Of a stretch of DNA of 64,000 bases, positions 35,277 to 43,224 are shown piece by piece. The notes beneath the pieces were generated by a model that was not told where the DNA came from, did no database searches, and was given only the letters and a program-made list of their open reading frames with translations. The DNA comes from CAIZGX01 sp046048875 (GTDB taxonomy: Bacteria; Bacteroidota; Bacteroidia; Flavobacteriales_D; Sanyastnellaceae), in assembly GCA_046048875.1 (NCBI GenBank), contig JBJOFG010000003.1, forward strand, positions 67,760 to 131,759. Reading direction: 5' to 3'. Made by a program: the position numbers and the translations under genes. Position 1 is the stretch's first letter. Every line of letters starts with the position of its first letter.

Positions 35277-37184
35277 TTAGTTTATGTTGAAACGAAATGC
35301 AACACGGTACCAACGTCCTGGCATTTCTATAAACCCTTGATCAATGTATTCTCTGTCTAACAAATTAGTCACATCGAAATTCATTGTTATATTTTCATTC
35401 ATCTTCCATATGCCACGGAAATCAAGGACTGTGAAGTTTGTCCCAGTGAAACGTTCGGTATAGCGAACGGTAAGGTTCGTGCTAAAAGTGCTTGTGATTT
35501 CTTGACGGTATAGAAAGGCAACGCGATGCCTTGCGTGATACAACGCGTATTTGCTTTGCACATCGTTTTCGGTTCCGAGCTGCGCATCGAGGTACGTGTA
35601 ATTCAATTTTAAAGCGGTTTTATTGCCGACTTGCCAATACAAGTTGGCATTCACACCCAAGAAATTCACAGTAGTGAAATTTGAAGGCGTCCACTTGTCG
35701 GCGTCGTTTGCACGTGTGTAATTGATGGCGTTGTATACGCTACGATAAAATCCGCTTGCAGTGAAATTAAATCTGCCGTATTTCTTGAATCCTAATTCGA
35801 CATTGCCTGCTTTTTCTTCCAGCAGAGAATCGTTCCCGGTGTTCGCACGATCTGAGTAATACAATTCAGTGTAAGAAGGAAGTCTATTGCCTGTTCCAAC
35901 GTTTGCGAAGATGGCGAAGTTGTCTCTGAGGTTGCGAATCGTTTCAATTCCTGGAAAAAAGCTTACGCCATTGGCAGCATTGTACTGCGCATTCACACCA
36001 AAAGTGGTATTGAACCGTCCAAGCATAAATCTTTCTTCACCATATATGTTGAAGAAAGAACGCGAGTGATCTCCAAGGTTAGTGCTTTGAATGATTTCGG
36101 TTCTTGCTTCAGCACCTACACCAAGCTGGCCAAATTTGTTTCCTCTTGTAGCATGAAGTTCAAGGCCAGCAGCAGTGCTGTTGTGTGTATTTTCGTATAC
36201 GCTTGGTTTGTCTTCAATAAGCACATAATGATCTTTATTGAAACGGGCATAAACAATGGGTTTGAACGTCCAAATGTTTCTTCTATCTGTCCAGTTTGCT
36301 TTCGCAGAAACGAATGAAGTGTTCACTTCTTCAACAGCGTCTTTGTCGTAAGGGTATGCGTAGAAAGCATTTGACCCGAAGTTGTTTTTGAAATGTCCAG
36401 CCATAACATCTAAGGTGTTGTTTCTCTTCAGCCGGTAATGACCTAGGTAACTGATGCGCTGTTGATCATTTGCAGAATTGTAGCGATATCCGTTTGTTTT
36501 GAATTGACCCAATGAAATGCTGTGTCTCGTTCTGTTTTTTCCAAATGCTGCCATAGCTTGAATGCCGTTGGCAACAAATCCTTCTTGTGAAGAAGCTGTG
36601 GCATTGAAAGTTTCAACGAATGAAGTTCCCGCTCGAGGCGTTGATGTAACAATATTAATCGCACCGGCCAAGGCGTTTGAACCGTAAATTCTTCCGGCAG
36701 TTCCGTTGATGACTTCAATGTGTTCAATTTGCGAGAGGTCAACGGGAAGGTTCAGCATGTGGTGTCCGGTTTGCGGGTCACGCATCGGAACGCCATTAAT
36801 CAAAATAAGACATTGCTCGAATCCTGCCCCCATCATAGACAAATCGGCTTGGGCTCCAAAAGGCCCGCGCTCGCGAATATCTAATCCAGATACATAGCCC
36901 AGCAGTTCATTCACACTGCGAACGGGAAGTGACTGAATGTCTCTCTTCGTAATCACTTGAACATCTCGTCCGTAGTTTCCGTTCAATCTTTTTTCTACAA
37001 TGTTTGCTCCAACGAGGACGTAGGTTTCAATCGAGGGAAGGTTTATGTATGGTTCAGATTTAACATAAATTCTTGGTGGTTGAATACCTTCTATGACTTT
37101 GATTGAATCGTTATTGGGCTGTGCCCAAGTTGTCAACGCTGTTGCGGCAGCGAATGCAGTTAACAAGAGATGTTTTGTTTTCAT
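35277..37184 (-). CDS. TonB-dependent receptor, BtuB-like
   Basis: About 635 residues from the ATG at 37184; a longer frame to 37223 has no better start. Signal peptide TKHLLLTAFAAATALTTWAQ. The plug has DVQVITKRDIQSLPVRSVNE, LLGYVSGLDIRERGP, LILINGVPMRDPQTG and IEHIEVINGTAGRIYGSNA with LAGAINIVT, close to the BtuB vitamin-B12 receptor class. The barrel ends WYRVAFRFNIN. No cobalamin riboswitch can fit in the 75-base upstream gap, so B12 as substrate is uncertain. It is divergent from the TPR gene at 37259, with overlapping promoters. Confidence 0.87.
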   Translation of the reverse strand: MKTKHLLLTAFAAATALTTWAQPNNDSIKVIEGIQPPRIYVKSEPYINLPSIETYVLVGANIVEKRLNGNYGRDVQVITKRDIQSLPVRSVNELLGYVSGLDIRERGPFGAQADLSMMGAGFEQCLILINGVPMRDPQTGHHMLNLPVDLSQIEHIEVINGTAGRIYGSNALAGAINIVTSTPRAGTSFVETFNATASSQEGFVANGIQAMAAFGKNRTRHSISLGQFKTNGYRYNSANDQQRISYLGHYRLKRNNTLDVMAGHFKNNFGSNAFYAYPYDKDAVEEVNTSFVSAKANWTDRRNIWTFKPIVYARFNKDHYVLIEDKPSVYENTHNSTAAGLELHATRGNKFGQLGVGAEARTEIIQSTNLGDHSRSFFNIYGEERFMLGRFNTTFGVNAQYNAANGVSFFPGIETIRNLRDNFAIFANVGTGNRLPSYTELYYSDRANTGNDSLLEEKAGNVELGFKKYGRFNFTASGFYRSVYNAINYTRANDADKWTPSNFTTVNFLGVNANLYWQVGNKTALKLNYTYLDAQLGTENDVQSKYALYHARHRVAFLYRQEITSTFSTNLTVRYTERFTGTNFTVLDFRGIWKMNENITMNFDVTNLLDREYIDQGFIEMPGRWYRVAFRFNIN

Positions 37185-37209
37185 AGTCACCGAATAAAAA
37201 TCAGTGGTG

Positions 37210-37217
37210 CGAAGATA
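37210..37217 (-). promoter_or_regulatory. Candidate -7 box for the BtuB-like receptor (TATCTTCG)
   Basis: On the minus strand TATCTTCG lies 25 bases before the ATG at 37184. It is a TAnnTTCG variant and is interleaved with the divergent promoter at 37233. Confidence 0.4.
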
Positions 37218-37232
37218 CTTCAAGGTGTTTCG

Positions 37233-37240
37233 TACATTTG
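37233..37240 (+). promoter_or_regulatory. -7 box of the TPR protein gene (TACATTTG)
   Basis: An exact TAnnTTTG box, identical to that of trxA, 18 bases before the ATG at 37259. Confidence 0.55.
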
Positions 37241-37258
37241 CATTTCAAATCTTGAATT

Positions 37259-37786
37259 ATGAATCATGCAGTGAAGTTTTTGTTAGCGCTATCGAGTTTG
37301 TTTTTAACTGTTCTCTTATTCAGCGACGGTTATTGGGGAAGGGGAATAGCCATGATTATTCCGTCGGCTATTTTAGTCTTCATGTGCACACGAAGTGTTC
37401 GCATGATTTTGGTGTTTTACTACATGCAAGTTCAAAAAATTGAGAAAGCACGTACTTGGCTGAACCGCATTAAGGTCAATCAGTTGTGGAAGAACCAACG
37501 CGGTTATTATTATTTCATCAAAGGGTCTATGGATGTTCAAACCAACAAGTTTGCGGAAAGCGAGCGTTTGTTCAAAGAAGCTTTGCGTTTAGGTTTGAAG
37601 AAAGATGTGGATAAGGCAGCTGTCTATTTGAATTTGGCTGTTTTATCGGGAAACAAGAACGATAAAATGACAGCCACTATGCATTTGAAGAAGGCAGAGG
37701 CCTTAGATTCAAAGGGCTATTTGAAGAACGACATCAAGCAAGTGAAGAAGATGTTGACTGCCAGTCCGAAGATGGTTCGTCGTTAA
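37259..37786 (+). CDS. Membrane protein with TPR-like repeats
   Basis: A 175-residue protein with two N-terminal transmembrane helices (VKFLLALSSLFLTVLLF about 5-21 and GIAMIIPSAILVFMCT about 29-44), followed by a cytoplasmic or periplasmic helical region with TPR character (YYYFIKGSMDVQTNKFAESE, LFKEALRLGLKKDVDKAAVY, LNLAVLSGNKNDKMTATMH). It probably scaffolds protein contacts. The family is not identified. Confidence 0.72.
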   Translation: MNHAVKFLLALSSLFLTVLLFSDGYWGRGIAMIIPSAILVFMCTRSVRMILVFYYMQVQKIEKARTWLNRIKVNQLWKNQRGYYYFIKGSMDVQTNKFAESERLFKEALRLGLKKDVDKAAVYLNLAVLSGNKNDKMTATMHLKKAEALDSKGYLKNDIKQVKKMLTASPKMVRR

Positions 37787-37789
37787 AAG

Positions 37790-37821
37790 AATTCGGGGCG
37801 AATAATTATTCGCCCTAATTC
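37790..37821. terminator. Long palindrome between convergent genes
   Basis: The perfect palindrome GGGCGAATAA / TTATTCGCCC (37796-37815) is extended by flanking GAATT and AATTC. It sits between the TPR gene and the convergent isomerase-like gene and can act on both strands. Confidence 0.65.
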
Positions 37822-37832
37822 AAAAGATTTAT

Positions 37833-38102
37833 TTAAATAGAGTCTGAAATCATCGAGAACACCTCCAAACTCTTCATCAAAGGATAAAGCGGAAGCGCCT
37901 TCATCTTTTCATTTACCTCTTGTTCAGATAAATTCTTGAAGATTAAGATTGCTCCGTTTCTCGTTGGACGAAGGAAGAGTTGTTCCAAGAACCCTTCTGC
38001 TTTCCAAGCTGCAACGACTTCTCTTTCGTGCTGAATGATTTCTTGAAAGTTATCAGGAAGGTTATCAGTGTGGATGGTGAGAATAGCTAATACGTGTGTC
38101 AT
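37833..38102 (-). CDS. Muconolactone-isomerase-like small protein
   Basis: An 89-residue dimeric alpha-beta barrel-type protein. The C-terminal LPLYPLMKSLEVFSM matches the conserved LPLFPYM segment of muconolactone delta-isomerase, and EVVAAWKAEGFLEQLFLRP fits the middle helix-strand. The true substrate is unknown. It starts three bases after the OYE stop, so the two are an operon and may act on the same compound class. Confidence 0.72.
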   Translation of the reverse strand: MTHVLAILTIHTDNLPDNFQEIIQHEREVVAAWKAEGFLEQLFLRPTRNGAILIFKNLSEQEVNEKMKALPLYPLMKSLEVFSMISDSI

Positions 38103-38105
38103 GGT

Positions 38106-39185
38106 TTATGCGTTTAAAAATGGGTAATCGATGTAGCCTTGATCTCCGCCGCCATACATAGTAGCGCGATCAGGCTGATTTAATTCTGAATTCAATTCGA
38201 ATCGTTTTGGAAGATCTGGGTTAGCAAGGAACAAGGTTCCGAAAGAAACCATTTTCGCAATGCCCTTTTCTAATTCGGCTTCTGCCGATTCACGCGTGTA
38301 TCCGCAATTTGCAATAACAGGATGAACACTCAATTTCCCAAATGTATCAATACAATTCGAAGGGTATTGTGGAAACTGATCTTTCGGAAAAGGAACATTC
38401 ATAACATGCAAATAGGCGAGAGGAAGTTTGTTCAAATGCTCTATAAGATGAGTGAATTGCTCAACCGGATTTTCATGAGTGATATTGTTGTAAGTACTCG
38501 TTGGTGAAATACGAATGGCAGCTTTGTCCTCGCCAATGGCTGAAACAATTTCGTTCATGATTTCAAGAACGAAGCGATTGCGATTTTCGAAAGAACCTCC
38601 GTATTCATCGGTACGCTGATTGGCACTTTCAGCTAGGAATTGATTCGGTAAGTATCCGAAGGCAGCGTGAAGTTCAACACCGTCGAATCCTGCTTCAATG
38701 GCGTTTAATGCCGCTTGCTTGTATTCATCAATGATGGTTTTAATTTCTTCAGTATTCAATTCGCGCGGCGTTTCGTAGTCTTTCGGACCTTCCATAGTGA
38801 AATGCTGTTGCCCTTGAATGGCAACAGGAGAAGGGGCCACAGGTTGTTCTCCGTTTTTCACCAATGAGTGTCCAACTCTTCCGGTGTGCCACAGTTGTGC
38901 GAAAATAATTCCACCCGCATTGTGAACAGACTGTGTCACCTTTTTCCAAGCTTCAATTTGTTCTTGGGTATAAAGTCCTGGTGTAAGCGGACTGCCCATC
39001 GCTTGTTGGCTAATGTTTATGGCTTCAGAAATGATTAATCCTGCACTTGCGCGTTGTTTGTAATACATAACGGTTGAATCAGAAACAACGCCTTGCATGT
39101 TCGCACGACTTCGCGTCATTGGCGCCATTGCTAGGCTGTTTTTTAAATGGAGAGACCTTAATGTTATAGGTTGAAGAAGTTTCAT
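38106..39185 (-). CDS. Old Yellow Enzyme family ene-reductase
   Basis: About 359 residues from the ATG at 39185 (MKLLQPITLRSLHLKNSLAM). This FMN-dependent NADPH oxidoreductase reduces activated C=C bonds or nitro compounds. Typical motifs: MAPMTRSRA, QLWHTGRVGH, FDGVELHAAFGYLPNQFL and TDEYGGSFENR. The second active-site residue is at GVELHAAFG, where many homologues have His-x-x-His or His-x-x-Asn. It is divergent from the HxlR regulator gene and is followed by the muconolactone-isomerase-like gene. Confidence 0.92.
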   Translation of the reverse strand: MKLLQPITLRSLHLKNSLAMAPMTRSRANMQGVVSDSTVMYYKQRASAGLIISEAINISQQAMGSPLTPGLYTQEQIEAWKKVTQSVHNAGGIIFAQLWHTGRVGHSLVKNGEQPVAPSPVAIQGQQHFTMEGPKDYETPRELNTEEIKTIIDEYKQAALNAIEAGFDGVELHAAFGYLPNQFLAESANQRTDEYGGSFENRNRFVLEIMNEIVSAIGEDKAAIRISPTSTYNNITHENPVEQFTHLIEHLNKLPLAYLHVMNVPFPKDQFPQYPSNCIDTFGKLSVHPVIANCGYTRESAEAELEKGIAKMVSFGTLFLANPDLPKRFELNSELNQPDRATMYGGGDQGYIDYPFLNA

Positions 39186-39203
39186 GGGTTGCAATTTTTA
39201 TTA

Positions 39204-39221
39204 ATTTGAATTCGAAATTAT
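39204..39221. promoter_or_regulatory. Candidate HxlR operator overlapping the OYE -7 box
   Basis: The near-perfect 17-base palindrome AATTTGAATTCGAAATT occupies 39204-39220. On the minus strand its end forms TAATTTCG (39221-39214), a TAnnTTCG box 28 bases before the OYE ATG. An HxlR dimer bound here would block that promoter. Confidence 0.5.
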
Positions 39222-39283
39222 TACCTTCGTCTTATAAATGCTTCAATATGCAAATTATGTATATAGACTAAAATATTAGACCA

Positions 39284-39649
39284 ATGGAAAACACAAGGAT
39301 TAGGAAGACAAAAGACTTTGTTGCGGGCAATTGTCCGGTAGGATTCACCATGAATATCATAGGTGGAAAGTGGAAGCCGAGTATCATTCATATGATTCGT
39401 ACAGACAGAAACAGATACAGTTTGTTGCTGAAAAATATTCCCGATATAAGCAAGCAAACCTTAACCAATCAGTTGCGTGAATTGGAAACAGATGGCATTG
39501 TTGAGCGCATTATTTATGCTGAAATTCCACCGCGCGTTGAATATAAAATCACCCCTTACGGTAGTACGCTGCTGCCCATCATCGACAGCATGTCGGCATG
39601 GGCAATGAAGCACATGCCTGAGGTTTTCGGAGAATGCGTAGGACATTAA
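39284..39649 (+). CDS. HxlR family transcriptional regulator
   Basis: A 121-residue winged-helix regulator: NCPVGFTMNIIGGKWKPSII, YSLLLKNIPDISKQTLTNQL, RELETDGIVERIIYAEIPPR and VEYKITPYGSTLLPI are diagnostic. HxlR-type proteins often sense aldehydes or electrophiles through a Cys near the N-terminus; Cys16 of the NCPVGF motif is present. It is divergent from the OYE gene and most likely controls it and the isomerase-like gene. Confidence 0.93.
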   Translation: MENTRIRKTKDFVAGNCPVGFTMNIIGGKWKPSIIHMIRTDRNRYSLLLKNIPDISKQTLTNQLRELETDGIVERIIYAEIPPRVEYKITPYGSTLLPIIDSMSAWAMKHMPEVFGECVGH

Positions 39650-39717
39650 TTTCTACATTCTTCAAAGAACAATATTTATGAAGTTTTGCGTTTATCCTTC
39701 GCAAATAAATTCATTCA

Positions 39718-40608
39718 ATGAAAAAATCAGTTTTCCTTTTACCACTTTTACTTCTCTCTTTTGAATTTGTATCCGCGCAAGAAGTCAAACATCCGAAATA
39801 CAAGGTTTCACAATTTCAACTTTCTTTTGGCGGTGATCGGTCGTTGACGCCTTTAAACATTAACCAAAATGAATTCAATGTACTTGCGCCTGGAGCGCTA
39901 ATACCGGCGAATTCTGAGCCTTACACCACTCAATTTGGTTGGGATGCACCGACATTAAATATGAATGTTGCTTTTCATCCGTTAAAGAAAAACGGTTTAG
40001 CAGGAGAATACAACAAGAATCGCACTTTCCGTGCAGGGATATCGGCGCAGGGAATCAGCGCTTCCATTTACAATACATCTAATTCTTTTACGACAAGAAT
40101 AGATACGCTGGTGTCTTCAGCTAACGGAAGCATATACGGATTTGTAGATTCCATTCATCGCGATTTTACTTACAGTTCGTATATGGCAACAGCTGTGAAA
40201 TTAGATTTCTCTTATTTGGCATCGACTGATATTTCGAAGAGATTTTCATTTTATTCAGGAGTGGGTTTTAACTTAGGAGTCACGCTTGCACCTCGCACTG
40301 AAATCCAATCGCACTCTTGGGACACGCAGCGTATAACAGATACCAATGAAAATTATATTTCGAATCAGTCTGTGTACAATGCGCTGAATGTTAATCGTCA
40401 GGTATATCAGAATAAGATGGGCTACATGGCTGCGTTGTATGTTCCTATTGGCGTAGATTTTCGTTTAGGAAAGAAGAATGAAGTCATGAAACAGATGCAT
40501 CTGTTTTTCGAATTACGTCCGACTATTTCCGTTCTATCTATTCCCGAAACAAAGACGTATGTATATCCGAGTATGCAGAATTGTATTGGGTTGAAGTTTG
40601 AATGGTGA
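39718..40608 (+). CDS. Exported protein, probable outer-membrane barrel
   Basis: A 296-residue protein with signal peptide (KKSVFLLPLLLLSFEFVSAQ) and a body of alternating amphipathic strands (YKVSQFQLSFGGD, TLNMNVAFHP, RFSFYSGVGFNLGVTLAP, MGYMAALYVPIGVDFRLG) ending GLKFEW with an aromatic C-terminal Trp, typical of outer-membrane barrels. The family is not recognised. It is followed by a micro-hairpin array. Confidence 0.75.
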   Translation: MKKSVFLLPLLLLSFEFVSAQEVKHPKYKVSQFQLSFGGDRSLTPLNINQNEFNVLAPGALIPANSEPYTTQFGWDAPTLNMNVAFHPLKKNGLAGEYNKNRTFRAGISAQGISASIYNTSNSFTTRIDTLVSSANGSIYGFVDSIHRDFTYSSYMATAVKLDFSYLASTDISKRFSFYSGVGFNLGVTLAPRTEIQSHSWDTQRITDTNENYISNQSVYNALNVNRQVYQNKMGYMAALYVPIGVDFRLGKKNEVMKQMHLFFELRPTISVLSIPETKTYVYPSMQNCIGLKFEW

Positions 40609-40609
40609 T

Positions 40610-40698
40610 GCTACGAAGTAACGAATGTTGCGTAGCAACTAATGTTACGGTGTAACGAATGTCCTGAGGACGAATGCCGGAGGCAAATGTCTACGACG
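40610..40698 (+). repeat. Three-base-loop micro-hairpin array
   Basis: Six consecutive tiny palindromes, each with a three-base loop: TAC-gaa-GTA, TTGC-gta-GCAA, TTAC-ggt-GTAA, TCC-tga-GGA, CC-gga-GG and TC-tac-GA, separated by CGAATG, CTAATG or CAAATG linkers. The stems share no sequence with each other. It fills the gap between the barrel gene and the GreA-like gene. Confidence 0.85.
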
Positions 40699-40727
40699 AT
40701 TATTAAGATTGATTTGTTTGAATTGAA

Positions 40728-41180
40728 ATGAATAAGACAGAGATATATGAAGCTGTGGTGAAGGTGATTCAGGAGCGAGGAGCGGAGATGCAAGTGGGTT
40801 GGAACGAGTTAATGGAATCGAACAAGCAAGAGGGAAAGAGTTCTGCTGGCGATAAGCACGAGACGGCGGCTGCACAGGTTCATTTGGAATTGGAGAAGTT
40901 GGGTAAGCAGATGCAAGAGCACAACAAAAGAGTTGAAGAGGTTGAGCGTTTTCACCCCACTAAAATTTCGTCTACCTCGGAAGTCCGCGTGGGCTCATTG
41001 GTTGAAACAAACACCGGTTGTTTTTACGTCATTACATCACTCGGAAAACTCACCACACCATCAGGAGATTTTTTCGTCATTAGCGCTGCTTCTCCGATTG
41101 GACAGGCACTGCTTGGAAAGAAAGTAGGTGAGGAGTTTCGTTGGAATCTTCAAGAAGGTAAAATTCTATCAATCTTTTAA
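40728..41180 (+). CDS. GreA/GreB-like protein
   Basis: A 150-residue protein with a predicted coiled coil (SAGDKHETAAAQVHLELEKL and following, about 38-75) and a C-terminal domain resembling the FKBP-like end of GreA (SPIGQALLGKKVGEEF, about 124-139). GreA-type proteins bind the RNA polymerase secondary channel; this divergent form is common in Bacteroidota. The acidic tip of true GreA is not obvious, so transcript cleavage is not assured. The stop is followed directly by the 28-bp tandem array. Confidence 0.75.
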   Translation: MNKTEIYEAVVKVIQERGAEMQVGWNELMESNKQEGKSSAGDKHETAAAQVHLELEKLGKQMQEHNKRVEEVERFHPTKISSTSEVRVGSLVETNTGCFYVITSLGKLTTPSGDFFVISAASPIGQALLGKKVGEEFRWNLQEGKILSIF

Positions 41181-41400
41181 TAACGTAGTTCCCATTACGT
41201 AGTAGGAATAACAAAGTTCCCATTACGCAGTAGGAATAACGAAGTTCCCATTACGTAGTAGGAATAACAAAGTTCCCATTACGTAGTAGGAATAACAAAG
41301 TTCCCATTACGCAGTAGGAATAACGAAGTTCCCATTACGTAGTAGGAATAACAAAGTTCCAATTACGCAGTAGGAATAAAATCTTCGATTTTCCAATTAC
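41181..41400 (+). repeat. 28-bp tandem repeat array, seven copies plus a hairpin end
   Basis: Seven head-to-tail 28-bp units start at 41181, 41209, 41237, 41265, 41293, 41321 and 41349. Each carries TTCC and GGAA arms and a small hairpin TAC-gta-GTA or TAC-gca-GTA. The array ends in AAAATC-ttc-GATTTT. It fills the whole gap between the GreA-like gene and the convergent DUF2461 gene. Units differ at only three or four positions, and there are no unique spacers. Confidence 0.92.
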
Positions 41401-41405
41401 AGAGT

Positions 41406-42089
41406 TCACAACGGTTCCCCATTCAAATCCGTCGTAAGTATCTCACTCATGTAATCGAAGAACGGACGCATAGCTTGAAATGTAGCGAAGACGTTCTCGA
41501 GGTATTTTTCCGATTGCGCTTGTTTGTCGGTGAATTTCTTGACCAATAAAAACTGCTTGAAGTTGATGAGATCAATGGCCGGATGGTCTTTGTCGAATCC
41601 TTTCGGTGCGGTCTTCAATTGTTCGCCTTCCAATTTTCCAAAGGTTGAAATAAATTCCTTCGAAGAAAGTATTTCTCTTAGAGGTTCTGGATCTGCTGCA
41701 ATTTGAAGTCGAATGTGTTTCAAGTCTTCCGGAGACGGTCCCCAAAATCCTCCGCCTAAAAAACAATTTCCAGGTTCAATATGGAAGTAGTAGCCACCTC
41801 GTAATTCCTTCGTTGCACGTGTGAACGCTCCGCCAATGTTGGTTTTATATGGCGACTTATCTTTTGAAAAACGAACGTCTTTGTGAATGCGAAACAACGA
41901 CTTCTTTCCACTAACTGTTTCAATGTTGTCACATTGTTTCATTTCCGAAAGCAAAGCATCTGCAAACAACGCTACCGAATGGTATTGCTCGTGGTATCTT
42001 TCTTTGTTAACTTGAAACCATTCGCGGTTGTTGTTTTCTTTTAACTCTTTCAAAAATGAAAAGACAGAAGCGGGGATGTGTTTTTGCAT
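41406..42089 (-). CDS. DUF2461 family protein
   Basis: About 227 residues from the ATG at 42089 (MQKHIPASVFSFLKELKENN), the usual family start; the frame stays open to 42182 with other possible starts. DUF2461 (TIGR02453) marks are FLKELKENNNREWF, SLFRIHKDVRFSKDKSPYKT and GGYYFHIEPGNCFLGGGFW. Function is unknown; no enzyme activity is established for the family. Confidence 0.88.
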   Translation of the reverse strand: MQKHIPASVFSFLKELKENNNREWFQVNKERYHEQYHSVALFADALLSEMKQCDNIETVSGKKSLFRIHKDVRFSKDKSPYKTNIGGAFTRATKELRGGYYFHIEPGNCFLGGGFWGPSPEDLKHIRLQIAADPEPLREILSSKEFISTFGKLEGEQLKTAPKGFDKDHPAIDLINFKQFLLVKKFTDKQAQSEKYLENVFATFQAMRPFFDYMSEILTTDLNGEPL

Positions 42090-42196
42090 GACTAATTGTT
42101 CCAGCGAAAGTACGATTTCTTGCTCAATGCTTTTCCTTATTTCCGCCATACGGACAAGTGCATTCATTTGTCCGAGTATCAATGAACATAAAGTGT

Positions 42197-42532
42197 TTAC
42201 CCTTGTGGAATTTGCATCCAGATGTCCAAATGAATTCGTTGAAGGAAGAAGGGAGAGGGCAGAAGCCCTCTCTCTTTGAATCCGCCAGAGCGCTCAGCTT
42301 GCTTCAAACAAAAGGCATACATGAAAACAAATGAATGGTATTCTTCCTCTGTAATTTCCTTTTCCAAAACGGGTTTGTCATCTTCATGAAGTGATCCATC
42401 AAGTTCAATCATCTTCGAATAAATACCGAAGGATTGTTCATCCTTTTCAACGTAATAGGCAGAGACACTGTCGACCAAATAGTGATGAAAATAAATCACC
42501 AAGAAATAATTATCGGGATAAGTCCTTTGCAT
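42197..42532 (-). CDS. Hypothetical protein, partner of 42539 gene
   Basis: About 111 residues from the ATG at 42532 (MQRTYPDNYFLVIYFHHYLV). No family was recognised. The segment DSVSAYYVEKDEQSFGIYSK resembles SPTSAYYFEEDQMQF in the gene just upstream, so the two share a module. The C-terminus is rich in aromatic residues (FFLQRIHLDIWMQIP). It follows the upstream gene by six bases and is probably translated with it. Confidence 0.6.
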   Translation of the reverse strand: MQRTYPDNYFLVIYFHHYLVDSVSAYYVEKDEQSFGIYSKMIELDGSLHEDDKPVLEKEITEEEYHSFVFMYAFCLKQAERSGGFKERGLLPSPFFLQRIHLDIWMQIPQG

Positions 42533-42538
42533 ATTCAA

Positions 42539-43027
42539 TCAGATAAAATGAGGTTTATTCATAGCAATGACTTGCTGTTGGCTGTTGACTAAGGTGCCAC
42601 CAGAAGGAATACTTGTGGAAAATTGCATTTGATCTTCTTCGAAATAATACGCGCTGGTTGGACTTAGTAACAGACAGATTCGATGCTTTCGTTTTCCCTT
42701 GGAATCGAGGTGACGTTTGTAATTCGCTGCAACCTCAATGAAGAATTGATCATTCTCTTTATTTCCTGGTTCTTTGGTTTGAACCACAATGCCTTTCTTT
42801 TTGGCCGTGTGTTCTTTTACCAGATGAATGGGCATCTGCATGTAAATGCCAGAGAACATGCGCACAATCACATACGGAAACTTGCCGTGTCCGTTTTGAA
42901 TGGCTTCAGAGGTTAGGGGTGAACCCAAGTCGTGAGAATCACGAAGGGTGTTGCGTTGAATTTGCTCATGCTGAACATTTGGTTGTTCGAGTGCAGTCAT
43001 GAAGCGAGCAATGATTTGCTGGTGCAT
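42539..43027 (-). CDS. Hypothetical protein with SAYY-type module
   Basis: A 162-residue soluble protein of unknown function. Its last third (HRICLLLSPTSAYYFEEDQM followed by QFSTSIPSGG) resembles the next gene downstream. The middle (GKFPYVIVRMFSGIYMQMPI) is hydrophobic and beta-rich. It has a perfect Bacteroidota promoter about 150 bases upstream, so the two-gene unit is probably expressed strongly. No domain is recognised. Confidence 0.65.
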   Translation of the reverse strand: MHQQIIARFMTALEQPNVQHEQIQRNTLRDSHDLGSPLTSEAIQNGHGKFPYVIVRMFSGIYMQMPIHLVKEHTAKKKGIVVQTKEPGNKENDQFFIEVAANYKRHLDSKGKRKHRICLLLSPTSAYYFEEDQMQFSTSIPSGGTLVNSQQQVIAMNKPHFI

Positions 43028-43176
43028 ACAAAAAAGGTTTTAGTTAAACATTATTCTTCTTTGTACTCCGATCTAAAAAAAGGCTTGATACGTTTGTTTT
43101 TGGCTTGAGGCCCGTATTGTTTTACCACCGTGGTGTCTTCACTCGGTTGGTACCATTTAAGGTTCGAAATACAATG

Positions 43177-43207
43177 CAAACATAAAAAATTATATTTGCG
43201 TTGCAAA
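43177..43207 (-). promoter_or_regulatory. Perfect Bacteroidota promoter (-33 TTTG, -7 TATGTTTG)
   Basis: On the minus strand TTTG (43207-43204) is followed after 19 bases by TATGTTTG (43184-43177), both exact matches. It drives the hypothetical pair at 43027 through a leader of about 140 bases, which is unusually long for this window. Confidence 0.7.
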
Positions 43208-43224
43208 TAATTTTTTTTTTGACG

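Noticed and set aside
37185..37258. Cobalamin riboswitch upstream of the BtuB-like receptor
   Set aside because: The gap to the divergent gene is only about 75 bases, too short for the roughly 200-base element, and no B12-box pattern is visible.
41181..41400. Possible CRISPR array
   Set aside because: The 28-bp units are contiguous with no unique spacers, and no cas genes are near. It is a simple tandem repeat.
43051..43179. Open reading frame of about 43 codons in the leader of the 43027 gene (ends FFRSEYKEE)
   Set aside because: The product looks protein-like, but the only start codon, a TTG, overlaps the -7 promoter box and would not be transcribed, and no ATG is in frame. It could be a relic or a leader element.
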